A DNA stretch of 64,000 bases from Arcanobacterium pluranimalium (lineage in GTDB: Bacteria; Actinomycetota; Actinomycetes; Actinomycetales; Actinomycetaceae): the NCBI RefSeq assembly GCF_016907845.1, contig NZ_JAFBCS010000001.1, forward strand, positions 186,001 through 250,000, in the 5' to 3' direction. Below are positions 16,830-24,072 of this stretch, one piece after another. The translations under genes were made by a program, and so were the position numbers. How positions within the stretch are numbered: the stretch's first letter is position 1; each line of letters opens with the position of its first letter. The notes beneath the pieces are model-generated. The model was not told where the DNA came from, did no database searches, and saw nothing but the letters and a program-made list of their open reading frames with translations.

Positions 16830-18049
16830 GTAAAAAACGTAAACACCACCTATCGTTCGTCGATCTGCTCGTTGACGTAGCTATTGAGCTGCGAGCACGC
16901 ATGGCTCGCACCGTGTTAATGATCAGCGCAGTGGCACTGAGCACCGGCGCGCTATTAGCATCAGTTGGAATCGCCCAAAATGCGGCATACCAAGTAGATG
17001 CGGACATCGCAGCGTCGACGATCAATCAGGTGCTGGTCACTCCCGCCGAAAAAGCCGTGCCCGACCGCACTCCCGAAGAGATAAAAGCCGGTACGATCCA
17101 GCAGTTCTTCCCACCGGACACTGAAGAACGACTCAAGAAAATATCCACAATTGATGCCGTGGGTCGGAAAATCAATTTTCAGTCCATAATGAGCGTAGAA
17201 ATAACCCGGCCAATTGCAGCTATTGACCATGTAGCTCTTGAGCTATCTGGAATCACCGAAAGCTACTTTGATGCAGCTGAAATCACCAAGCCGCCTACCT
17301 CATGGATGCTCAACAGCTCATATCCAGTTGCCTTTCTTGGAAAAGACGCAGCTGAAAAGCTTGAAATCCCGGACACCACAGATTTCGAGGGACTTTCCAT
17401 ATTGATCAACAATACGGAATTTTCTATAGCGGGAGTTATCGACACGAAGAACGGTCTCAACAATGACGTTATGATCCCCTACCAAACCGCATTGAACATG
17501 ACGAAAACTGATCGCGGTTCAGAAATTCTCATTCGCACCAAAATCGGCGCTGGCGTGCAAGTGTCGAATGCGGCGCGTGTAGCCATCATGCCGCAAGCTA
17601 CTGAAAAGCTATTAGCTTCCCAAGTGGCCTCTGTGCAAAAAATTAGAGACAACGTATCAGGCCAGCTCGCAAGGCAAGCTGCTTGGGTCGGCGCATTTCT
17701 GATTGTGCTTACGATATTGCTCATTGCAAACTCAATGATCGTATCGGTAACAGCGCGCACCACCGAAATTGGCGTGCGGCGCGCACTCGGAAGCTCCCGC
17801 AGCCGAGTTGCCTCAGTGTTCTGGGTCGAAGGTGCACTCACTGGCGTGCTTGGCGGTCTGATCGGTAGCGCTGTGTCCGCTTGTATCATGGTGGTCGTTG
17901 CAATAATCAGCGACTGGACTGCGCACCTCAATCTCGGCTGGATCGCACTTGGCCCTGTGCTCGGCGCAGTAGTTGGGATTGTGGCATCGGCGTATCCCGC
18001 GATTCGCGCGTCGGCCATTCATCCAGCTATTGCAGTGCGCTCTGATTAA
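16826..18049 (+). CDS. MacB-like ABC transporter permease (FtsX domain)
   Basis: A 407-residue membrane protein with the MacB layout: one N-terminal transmembrane segment (about 30-50), a large extracellular domain (about 55-275), then three C-terminal segments with the FtsX signature TTEIGVRRALGSSRSRV after the first of them. The protein ends in PAIRASAIHPAIAVRSD, a common ending of the family. Together with the two preceding genes it should form a complete transporter. A 9-bp inverted repeat (18055-18063 and 18127-18135) follows but with a long loop. Confidence 0.87.
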   Translation: MSKKRKHHLSFVDLLVDVAIELRARMARTVLMISAVALSTGALLASVGIAQNAAYQVDADIAASTINQVLVTPAEKAVPDRTPEEIKAGTIQQFFPPDTEERLKKISTIDAVGRKINFQSIMSVEITRPIAAIDHVALELSGITESYFDAAEITKPPTSWMLNSSYPVAFLGKDAAEKLEIPDTTDFEGLSILINNTEFSIAGVIDTKNGLNNDVMIPYQTALNMTKTDRGSEILIRTKIGAGVQVSNAARVAIMPQATEKLLASQVASVQKIRDNVSGQLARQAAWVGAFLIVLTILLIANSMIVSVTARTTEIGVRRALGSSRSRVASVFWVEGALTGVLGGLIGSAVSACIMVVVAIISDWTAHLNLGWIALGPVLGAVVGIVASAYPAIRASAIHPAIAVRSD

Positions 18050-18203
18050 GGTGTGCCCTAACTTAAGCGATTCCTTACACATCGGCGCTATGGGAAGTGT
18101 TAGATGACGAAGTAAGCCAGCGCCTGAGTTAGGGCAAAAGGAAACAGCAAAAGCAGAATTCCGTAACCACGCGCCAGCCCGAAACTTCACATAAGCTAAG
18201 TAC

Positions 18204-18704
18204 ATGACCAATCACTTCACATTCCGCGCAGCAACTGAACAGGATCGCACCTACATCCACCGGCTCTTTTACCTCACCGACGTCTATGGCGACGAATCCA
18301 AACCCGTGAGCTCCCTTTTTGGCAAACTTTCCCAAGGATACGTCTCCGATTGGAGTCCCGAGAACGACGGCGGGGTCATCGCTCTTGAGCCAGAGGGCGT
18401 ACCAGCAGGCGGCGTCTGGCTCCGCCACTGGGCAAACAAAGATGCCGTAGGTTTTGCAAATCTTGACCCAAACATTCCAGAGCTAGCAATCGCCGTTGAG
18501 CCGCGTAATATTCACCGCGGACTGGGAGTAAAACTCCTCATTGCGGCATGCGAACTGGCCAAAACTCAAGGGTGTGAATTTATTGCGCTGCACGTGGACC
18601 ACGAAAACCTGCGGGCGGTGAAAATCTACAAACGTTTTGGATTTACGGTCGTGGGCACCGATCCGGCGGACACCGGCGTCATTATGACGCTTCGGCTCAA
18701 CTAG
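18204..18704 (+). CDS. GNAT-family N-acetyltransferase
   Basis: A 166-residue single-domain acetyltransferase. The acetyl-CoA binding motif A is visible as RGLGVKLLIAACELAK, followed by LHVDHENLRAVKIYKRFGF, typical of GNAT proteins that modify amino groups of small molecules or peptides. No ribosome site is evident before ATG 18204. It stands alone after the transporter operon, and a GC-rich hairpin follows it. The acceptor substrate is unknown. Confidence 0.85.
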   Translation: MTNHFTFRAATEQDRTYIHRLFYLTDVYGDESKPVSSLFGKLSQGYVSDWSPENDGGVIALEPEGVPAGGVWLRHWANKDAVGFANLDPNIPELAIAVEPRNIHRGLGVKLLIAACELAKTQGCEFIALHVDHENLRAVKIYKRFGFTVVGTDPADTGVIMTLRLN

Positions 18705-18752
18705 CGGCCACCCTCGCAGAGCCACACCTAACCGCACCTAGCACCCAAAACC

Positions 18753-18777
18753 CCGCGGGCCCGCCACAAGCCCGCGG
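18753..18777 (+). terminator. GC-rich hairpin after the acetyltransferase gene
   Basis: CCGCGGGC (18753-18760) pairs with GCCCGCGG (18770-18777) over a 9-nt loop. No T-run follows. It lies 49 bp after the stop codon of the acetyltransferase gene. Confidence 0.45.
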
Positions 18778-18882
18778 AACCATACCCAACCCCACAGACC
18801 AGCCATTAATCCCACCACTTACCTAGAACCCGGTGACACATTTACGCTGCTGAGGATTGTAGCCCACATCACTCCTTCCTGT

Positions 18883-18888
18883 TATAAT
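18883..18888 (+). promoter_or_regulatory. -10 box upstream of the ceramidase-like gene
   Basis: A perfect TATAAT lies 101 bp before the chosen start. The best -35 candidate (TTGTAG, 18857-18862) is 20 bp away, too far for a typical promoter, so only the -10 is claimed. Confidence 0.4.
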
Positions 18889-18989
18889 GTTGAATTAACC
18901 GATTTCGTATCCATGCGCAATCGTCAACACTTCCAGCACATGCCATTTTGCGTGGTTTGCCCTGGATACTTATTCAACGAGGAGTAACA

Positions 18990-21098
18990 ATGGCACGTAA
19001 GCTCACACGGCGTCTGGCTGCAGGAATTGCAGCTTTCACGCTTTCGGCAGCCATTTTCACAGCAGCTCCCATCGCCCACAATGCCTTTGCCGACACCGAA
19101 TCGGCAGATGCGTCAACATATTTGGTTGGCACAGGCATTTATGACGTGACCGGTGCTGTTGTAGAAACAGGCTCATTTGGATATGCCTCCGGCCAAGAAA
19201 TGACTGGACTTCATGAACGCCTTTATTCGCACACGTTTATAGTCGGCGATCCTGAAACCAAGGATCGCGTGGTGCTAGTGAGCGTCGATACAGGCGCAAT
19301 CTTCCCTAATATTCGGCTTGGCGTGCTTGAAAAACTCAAGCAAAAGTACGGCGATCTGTACAACAGCAATAACGTGCTCATCAGCGCCACCCACACGCAT
19401 GTCGGCAATGGCGGCATGGCAGTTGACGAGCTGTATCGCATCGCGAGCAACGACGGCGCTGGCTACAATTACGACCAGCGCATTGTAGACACGATGATCG
19501 CCGGGATCGTCGCATCAATCGAGCGTGCACACAATAATCTTCAACCGGGCACCATTCAGCTCCAGCAGGGCGAGCTGAAGGGCGCTACGAAGAATCGTTC
19601 TTTGCCTGGCTATAATGCCAATCCCGACGCCGGAAACTATGCGGACAACGTATCCACCGGCATGACGCAGCTGGCGTTTAAGTCCGAGTCTGGCAAGCCG
19701 CTCGGCGTGCTGAACTGGTTCTCCACACACCCTACCTCGTTCAATATTCACTGGACGCTCATCTCGGGCGATAACAAGGGCTACGCCCAGTACATGTTCG
19801 AGAAGAAGATGGGATCCGATCCTGCCGATCCCCACGCTTTCGTTGCAGCTTTCGCTAACTCTGCAACGGGTGATGTGGTGGCAGCTCAAGGAAATTCTGT
19901 GTCGGCACCAGGCTTTGAGGGTCTACCCGACGACTATCAGAATGCCGAAATCGCAGGTCAACAGCAACTCGACAAAGCTGTTGAGCTATTTAACGCCGGC
20001 GGCAAGCCACTTCATGGACGCATTGATTCGCGCACCCGCTATGTGAAAATGCCTGGTTATGCGGTGCATGCCCCGTATACGAGCGGTGAGGGCGAACAGA
20101 AATTGTGCGTTTCTGCGCGCGGTTTCTCATTCGCTCCTGGTGGTGAAAATGGACCGTCGAATATTCCAGGTGTTTATGAGGGCATGACTAAGGGTACGTT
20201 CAATGTTTTCGACACGATTAATAAGATCGATCAGTCCTTTGCTGGCACGATAGTTCGCCTGGTTGGAAAGACTATCTCCTTGGGCGATGATCCATGCCAG
20301 GCGGAGAAGCCAATTTTGGTTCCGGACGGCAAGATTGGCTGGACGCCTACTGTGCTGCCGGTCCAGATTGTCCGTATTGGCAATCTAGCAGTTTTGGGTC
20401 TTCCGATTGAGGCCACCACGATGTCTGCCCGGCACATGAAAGAAAGCGTGGCGAAGATTCTTGCCGACGACGGCGTGGATACCGTTGAATTGTCCGGTCC
20501 GGCTAACGGTTATGCCGGCTATCTAACCACGCGCGCCGAGTATGCAACCCAGCAATACGAAGGTGCATCGACAGAGTTTGGACCACATGAGCTTGGTGCG
20601 TTTATGCAGGAGTTGGATGGTCTTTCACACGCGATGATCGAGAATAAGCCGGTGGTAGACGACGCGCTCCCAACGCTTCCTAATACGAAACTGTGGGTGC
20701 AGCGTCCAGGAGTTGTGCTTGATGATAAGCCAGCTAAGGAAGAATTTGGCCAAGTACTTGTGCAACCACATGCTAGCTATACTGCAGGTGACACCGCCCG
20801 TGCCGAATTCCGTGGCGCACACCCGAAGAACAACTTCCGCACACTCGGCACATTCTTGCGAGTACAGCGTCTCGAGAACGGCGTGTGGGTTGATTATCTC
20901 ACCGACCGTGACTGGGATACGTCGTTTATCTGGAAGCGTGAAGGCGTGTCATACTCGCGTACTACGGTTGAATGGCGTATCCGCAACGACACGCCAGCTG
21001 GCACCTATCGCCTTGTTCAAGAGGGAGATTGGAAGAATGGCTGGAATGGCGTGATCAGCCCCTACTCAGGAGCCTCACAACCGTTTGAAGTTCGCTGA
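18990..21098 (+). CDS. Secreted neutral/alkaline ceramidase homologue with altered catalytic motif
   Basis: A 702-residue protein with a Sec signal peptide (MARKLTRRLAAGIAAFTLSA, cleavage near AFA-DTES). I chose ATG 18990 because GAGGAG precedes it. The N-terminal catalytic domain matches neutral ceramidases: VGTGIYDVTG, HERLYSHTFIV, the zinc-binding ATHTHVGNGG and THPTSFN, and LISGDNKGYA. The C-terminal immunoglobulin-like domain is present (about 575-702). Neutral ceramidases split ceramide into sphingosine and fatty acid using a serine in GDVSPN; here the aligned motif is GDVVAA (about 19870-19890), so the serine is replaced by valine. It may be inactive as a ceramidase or use another mechanism. 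Confidence 0.82.
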   Translation: MARKLTRRLAAGIAAFTLSAAIFTAAPIAHNAFADTESADASTYLVGTGIYDVTGAVVETGSFGYASGQEMTGLHERLYSHTFIVGDPETKDRVVLVSVDTGAIFPNIRLGVLEKLKQKYGDLYNSNNVLISATHTHVGNGGMAVDELYRIASNDGAGYNYDQRIVDTMIAGIVASIERAHNNLQPGTIQLQQGELKGATKNRSLPGYNANPDAGNYADNVSTGMTQLAFKSESGKPLGVLNWFSTHPTSFNIHWTLISGDNKGYAQYMFEKKMGSDPADPHAFVAAFANSATGDVVAAQGNSVSAPGFEGLPDDYQNAEIAGQQQLDKAVELFNAGGKPLHGRIDSRTRYVKMPGYAVHAPYTSGEGEQKLCVSARGFSFAPGGENGPSNIPGVYEGMTKGTFNVFDTINKIDQSFAGTIVRLVGKTISLGDDPCQAEKPILVPDGKIGWTPTVLPVQIVRIGNLAVLGLPIEATTMSARHMKESVAKILADDGVDTVELSGPANGYAGYLTTRAEYATQQYEGASTEFGPHELGAFMQELDGLSHAMIENKPVVDDALPTLPNTKLWVQRPGVVLDDKPAKEEFGQVLVQPHASYTAGDTARAEFRGAHPKNNFRTLGTFLRVQRLENGVWVDYLTDRDWDTSFIWKREGVSYSRTTVEWRIRNDTPAGTYRLVQEGDWKNGWNGVISPYSGASQPFEVR

Positions 21099-21135
21099 TT
21101 TCCTCGGTTTTTCGCTGACTTCCGCTGAATTTGCA

Positions 21136-21210
21136 GCGCTTTAGAGTGCAGCACCTTAAAGTACTGCACCTTAAGGTACTAGGCCTTAGGCTACTGCGCC
21201 TTAGGGTTTC
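21136..21210. repeat. Five degenerate 15-bp tandem repeats
   Basis: Units at 21136, 21151, 21166, 21181 and 21196, consensus near GCACCTTAAGGTACT; several units are themselves palindromic (CCTTAAGG, CCTTAGG). Intergenic, between the ceramidase-like gene and the kinase. Confidence 0.7.
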
Positions 21211-21242
21211 GGCAATTCTTCCGGGTTGTGCAGCGCTAACTT

Positions 21243-21308
21243 AGCTGGTGCAACGTGCCAATCGGTGAAGCTTTGCTTCACGTGAAACATTGGCACGTTG
21301 CACCAGCT
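21243..21308 (+). promoter_or_regulatory. Long hairpin in the leader of the P-loop kinase gene
   Basis: A perfect 20-bp inverted repeat (21243-21262 and 21289-21308, beginning AGCTGGTGCAACGTG) encloses a second perfect 7-bp hairpin, GTGAAGC-TTT-GCTTCAC (21265-21281). It ends 13 bp before the AAGGA ribosome site of the kinase gene. It could be a terminator of the upstream gene, a regulator site, or a translation-control structure. Confidence 0.65.
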
Positions 21309-21332
21309 GTTGGTATTTGCAAGGATTCTTTT

Positions 21333-21914
21333 ATGGATCAGATCCCTTCCGAGGAGTGGCCAGAACTGCCACGCTATCACGAGTTGTTTAATGAACTGCG
21401 CCGCCAACATGAGCGCTATACGCCAACGCCTTTTTTCGTTGCCGTAGATGGCCGCAGCGGTTCCGGAAAGACCACGCTAGCACACACACTAGCGGCGGAT
21501 TTTCACACAATTGGCATATCTACCGCGATTTTTGAAGTCGAAGAATGGGCCGCCGGTTGGTTTGATCTGGCTGGTGCAGTGGATCGAGTGCGCGCACTTA
21601 TTCACGAGTTACGCGATACGAGCGGCGTCACAACTTCCCGTTGGGATTGGGAAGCGAACGTGTGGCGCGCAGCGGAACTGGTGGCACCGGCGTCGTTATA
21701 CCTTGTAACTGGTTGCGGATCAGGAGCTACCGGTTGCGATTTCACCGTATGGGTTGAGGCCGACGCGCGGGTGCGCAAGCAGCGCGTACAGGCGCGCGAT
21801 TCCTATGACTGGTCGGAGTATTGGCAGGTTTGGGCGGATCAGGAGACTGCCATTTACGAACACTTCAACGTTACGCAGATCGCTGATATTCGACTCTCAA
21901 CCGACCAAAGCTAA
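21333..21914 (+). CDS. Small P-loop kinase, uridine kinase-like
   Basis: A 193-residue cytoplasmic protein with Walker A GRSGSGKTT at about residues 34-42, preceded by FFVAVD, the arrangement of the uridine kinase/phosphoribulokinase group. Downstream are VEADARVRKQRVQARD and a tryptophan-rich C-terminus. I chose ATG 21333, 8 bp after AAGGA; an upstream in-frame ATG at 21255 lies inside the long hairpin. Substrate is uncertain; it could phosphorylate a nucleoside or another small molecule. It stands alone. Confidence 0.7.
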   Translation: MDQIPSEEWPELPRYHELFNELRRQHERYTPTPFFVAVDGRSGSGKTTLAHTLAADFHTIGISTAIFEVEEWAAGWFDLAGAVDRVRALIHELRDTSGVTTSRWDWEANVWRAAELVAPASLYLVTGCGSGATGCDFTVWVEADARVRKQRVQARDSYDWSEYWQVWADQETAIYEHFNVTQIADIRLSTDQS

Positions 21915-21979
21915 GCGACTCTTACCCCAAAAACGAGACATTCAACAGAAGCGAAGTAAAACTTCCTGTAATAGATATA

Positions 21980-22125
21980 TACCACCTTTGAGCTGCAGGT
22001 TTACTCGATTCCACCAAAGCTCTAACGCTACTATAAAGTACTCTAACATTTTGCTTTATAGTACTTTACAGTAGACGCAAAAACACTGGTCAGAGCCTCA
22101 ATACACCCCCAAATAAGCTATAACA
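21980..22125. repeat. 146-bp direct repeat, left copy (pairs with 23643-23788)
   Basis: Matches 23643-23788 over 146 bp with five substitutions and no gaps. It holds an imperfect inverted repeat (CTACTATAAAGTAC at one end, GTACTTTACAGTAG at the other) and the exact 14-mer TTTATAGTACTTTA (22055-22068). It lies downstream of the regulator gene's stop codon, so the two copies flank that gene. Confidence 0.9.
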
Positions 22126-22193
22126 CTCAAAAGGATGTAACAATTCATCACCCATCGAAAGCCATATCCACGCAAGACCCTCACCAACCTGTA

Positions 22194-23597
22194 CTACTGA
22201 ATCAAAATCCACACCGCACGCGGATCTTGAGGCGATTCGCCTTCCCACCGAATCAATTCGGCCTCACGCAATCGATTTAAGTTGCGGATCACCGTAGGAC
22301 GCGCTTTTCCAACAAGGTCAACGATTTGCCCAGTTCCAAGTGGACGTTGCGCCAACCGTAATTTATCGAGAATTTCCATACTGGTCGGGCCTAGTTCATT
22401 TGCAAGAATTGGAGACACCGCTTGCGTGGCAGGCAAAGTCAGCCGCACCGCTTCTGCAGATTGCACATACAGAGGATCCAATAGCCCAACTCTACGCATT
22501 TCAGAAAAAATACGTCGAATACCCTCACCAAGTTCTTGTGTTATTCCCAAATCTGCACACACACGAGCAATCCTCGGATTTCTTGCATATCGTACAATCA
22601 TTTCAGCATTTGAGGGATCTACTTGCCCTGGAAACCTGCCTGGACTTGTAACTTCGATTCTATTTGGAAATATTTCCACCCGGCAATAATCACCAGCCAT
22701 GCTATACGAACGATGCACGACGGCGTTGATCAAGGCTTCGAGCCAAGCGTCTCGTGGAATAATTGGTATGTTTTCAAAAACTCCCGCCTCGGTCAACGCA
22801 CGCTTTTTCGGAATAAAGTTTTCAATAGCCGCAACAGCCTCGTGAATTTGCTGCGGGATAGAACCTTCACAACGCACATCTGCGCCAACTTCCAAATTTT
22901 GATAGCGCCCCACACCACGCTCATTCTCGGTATATTTCAACACTCGCACACACGCGTTCGGATAGAGCACTTGCGGTTGTTTCGCAAATAACAGATAACC
23001 TGCTACAGTCACCTTTCCATCAACAGTAAGAAGATTTCGAGCTTGAAGCGCCCTTTTAATATCCGTAGCCCCTAAAGCGGCACGATATTGATCAATTTGC
23101 TCAAAATCTAAGTCATCAAAGTCAATATTTGGTGCAGCTACTCCATCAAATATCTGCGGCCCGCGATCCCACTCCAGTTGCTGTCTCTGAGAATAAGTTA
23201 GTTTTCTCGACTCGTCACCAACACGTTGAAAACACTCACCTTTGTTTGTCTCATAAACATACTCTCCGGGAGATACACGAAAAATAAGAATTCTCCCCTC
23301 GTCCAGCATAAGCTCTTGAACTTGAACTCGAACGGTAGGAGTGGTGTAGTCTAAGGCAACCTGACGAAAGTCGTTGCTACTTTTATCGGACACCGGAACG
23401 ACTTTTCCACCATGCAGTCCAACAACGATAATTCCACCCTCTGAGTTAGCCATCGCAACAATTGGAATCGCTAACTGAGGCGGCTGAATAGCTCCTGTTT
23501 TTCGTTCAAACCATTGATTTTCAGGAATTTCGTTAAGCGCTTGAGCGATTTGATTTTTCGGGAGACTCAAAGCCCTATCTACATCAGATGGCAACAT
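22194..23597 (-). CDS. AlbA_2 / ATPase-domain transcriptional regulator (COG2865-like)
   Basis: A 467-residue protein. Residues about 22-140 form an AlbA_2 (Schlafen-type) domain, with EIPENQWFERKTG and MANSEGGIIVVG. A GHKL-type ATP-binding segment lies at about 290-390 (ALINAVVHRSYSMAGDY, VTSPGRFPG). The C-terminus is a winged helix (about 400-467, TGQIVDLVGKARPTVIRNL). Such proteins are predicted regulators and recur in accessory and defence regions. The gene and its 45-bp upstream region sit between two 146-bp direct repeats, and a 14-bp motif present in both repeats recurs in its own promoter, suggesting autoregulation and possible mobility as a unit. Confidence 0.8.
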   Translation of the reverse strand: MLPSDVDRALSLPKNQIAQALNEIPENQWFERKTGAIQPPQLAIPIVAMANSEGGIIVVGLHGGKVVPVSDKSSNDFRQVALDYTTPTVRVQVQELMLDEGRILIFRVSPGEYVYETNKGECFQRVGDESRKLTYSQRQQLEWDRGPQIFDGVAAPNIDFDDLDFEQIDQYRAALGATDIKRALQARNLLTVDGKVTVAGYLLFAKQPQVLYPNACVRVLKYTENERGVGRYQNLEVGADVRCEGSIPQQIHEAVAAIENFIPKKRALTEAGVFENIPIIPRDAWLEALINAVVHRSYSMAGDYCRVEIFPNRIEVTSPGRFPGQVDPSNAEMIVRYARNPRIARVCADLGITQELGEGIRRIFSEMRRVGLLDPLYVQSAEAVRLTLPATQAVSPILANELGPTSMEILDKLRLAQRPLGTGQIVDLVGKARPTVIRNLNRLREAELIRWEGESPQDPRAVWILIQ

Positions 23598-23614
23598 GCT
23601 ATAACTATAACATT

Positions 23615-23628
23615 TTTATAGTACTTTA
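23615..23628 (-). promoter_or_regulatory. 14-bp motif in the regulator's promoter
   Basis: TTTATAGTACTTTA, exactly as in both flanking direct repeats (22055-22068 and 23718-23731). Its centre AGTACT is palindromic. It is 18 bp upstream of the regulator start codon, where an autorepressor would bind. Confidence 0.55.
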
Positions 23629-23642
23629 GAGCTAACTTTAAG

Positions 23643-23788
23643 TACCACCTTTGAGCTGCAGGTTTACTCGATTTCACCAAAGCTCTAACGCTACTATAAA
23701 GTGCTCTAACATTTTGCTTTATAGTACTTTATAGTAGACGCAAAAACACTGGTCAGAGCCTTAATACATCCCCAAATAAGCTATAACA
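23643..23788. repeat. 146-bp direct repeat, right copy
   Basis: Partner of 21980-22125, beginning 46 bp upstream of the regulator start. Each copy has one mismatch in its internal inverted repeat, at different positions, so a near-perfect ancestral palindrome (CTACTATAAAGTAC with GTACTTTATAGTAG) can be inferred. Confidence 0.9.
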
Positions 23789-23947
23789 ATCACATTCGCC
23801 AACGGGAACTAACAACAACCAAGCCATGAACAACAGCTAACGCCCCAACCAACGCCACCAACAGCCGCTCTCCCCAACCGTCAACCAACCGTCAACTAAC
23901 AGCGACGCTCCCCAGGTAACAAACAAAACACTACTTTTGCATGCCAA

Positions 23948-23980
23948 AGGAGGATTGCTGATCGTCTCAGCAATCCTCCT
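23948..23980 (-). terminator. Terminator downstream of the giant surface protein gene
   Basis: A perfect 14-bp stem (AGGAGGATTGCTGA at 23948-23961 against 23967-23980) with a 5-nt loop. It lies 92 bp beyond the stop codon on the minus strand. No strong T-run on either side. Confidence 0.65.
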
Positions 23981-24072
23981 CGGCTTAGTATCTACCAGCT
24001 CAGATTAACGTCCAAGCCGGTGTCTGGCATGAGGCCCAGCGCGGCGCTATCCCTAGCGCCCAGCGCCTACTA

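Noticed and set aside
18055-18135. Terminator after the FtsX permease made by 9-bp arms at 18055 and 18127
   Set aside because: The 63-nt loop makes a functional terminator unlikely; kept only as a remark.
21980-23788. Insertion sequence or transposon interpretation of the repeat-flanked regulator
   Set aside because: The 146-bp repeats are direct, not terminal inverted repeats, and the enclosed gene encodes no transposase or integrase; the inner dyad is too short to be IS ends.
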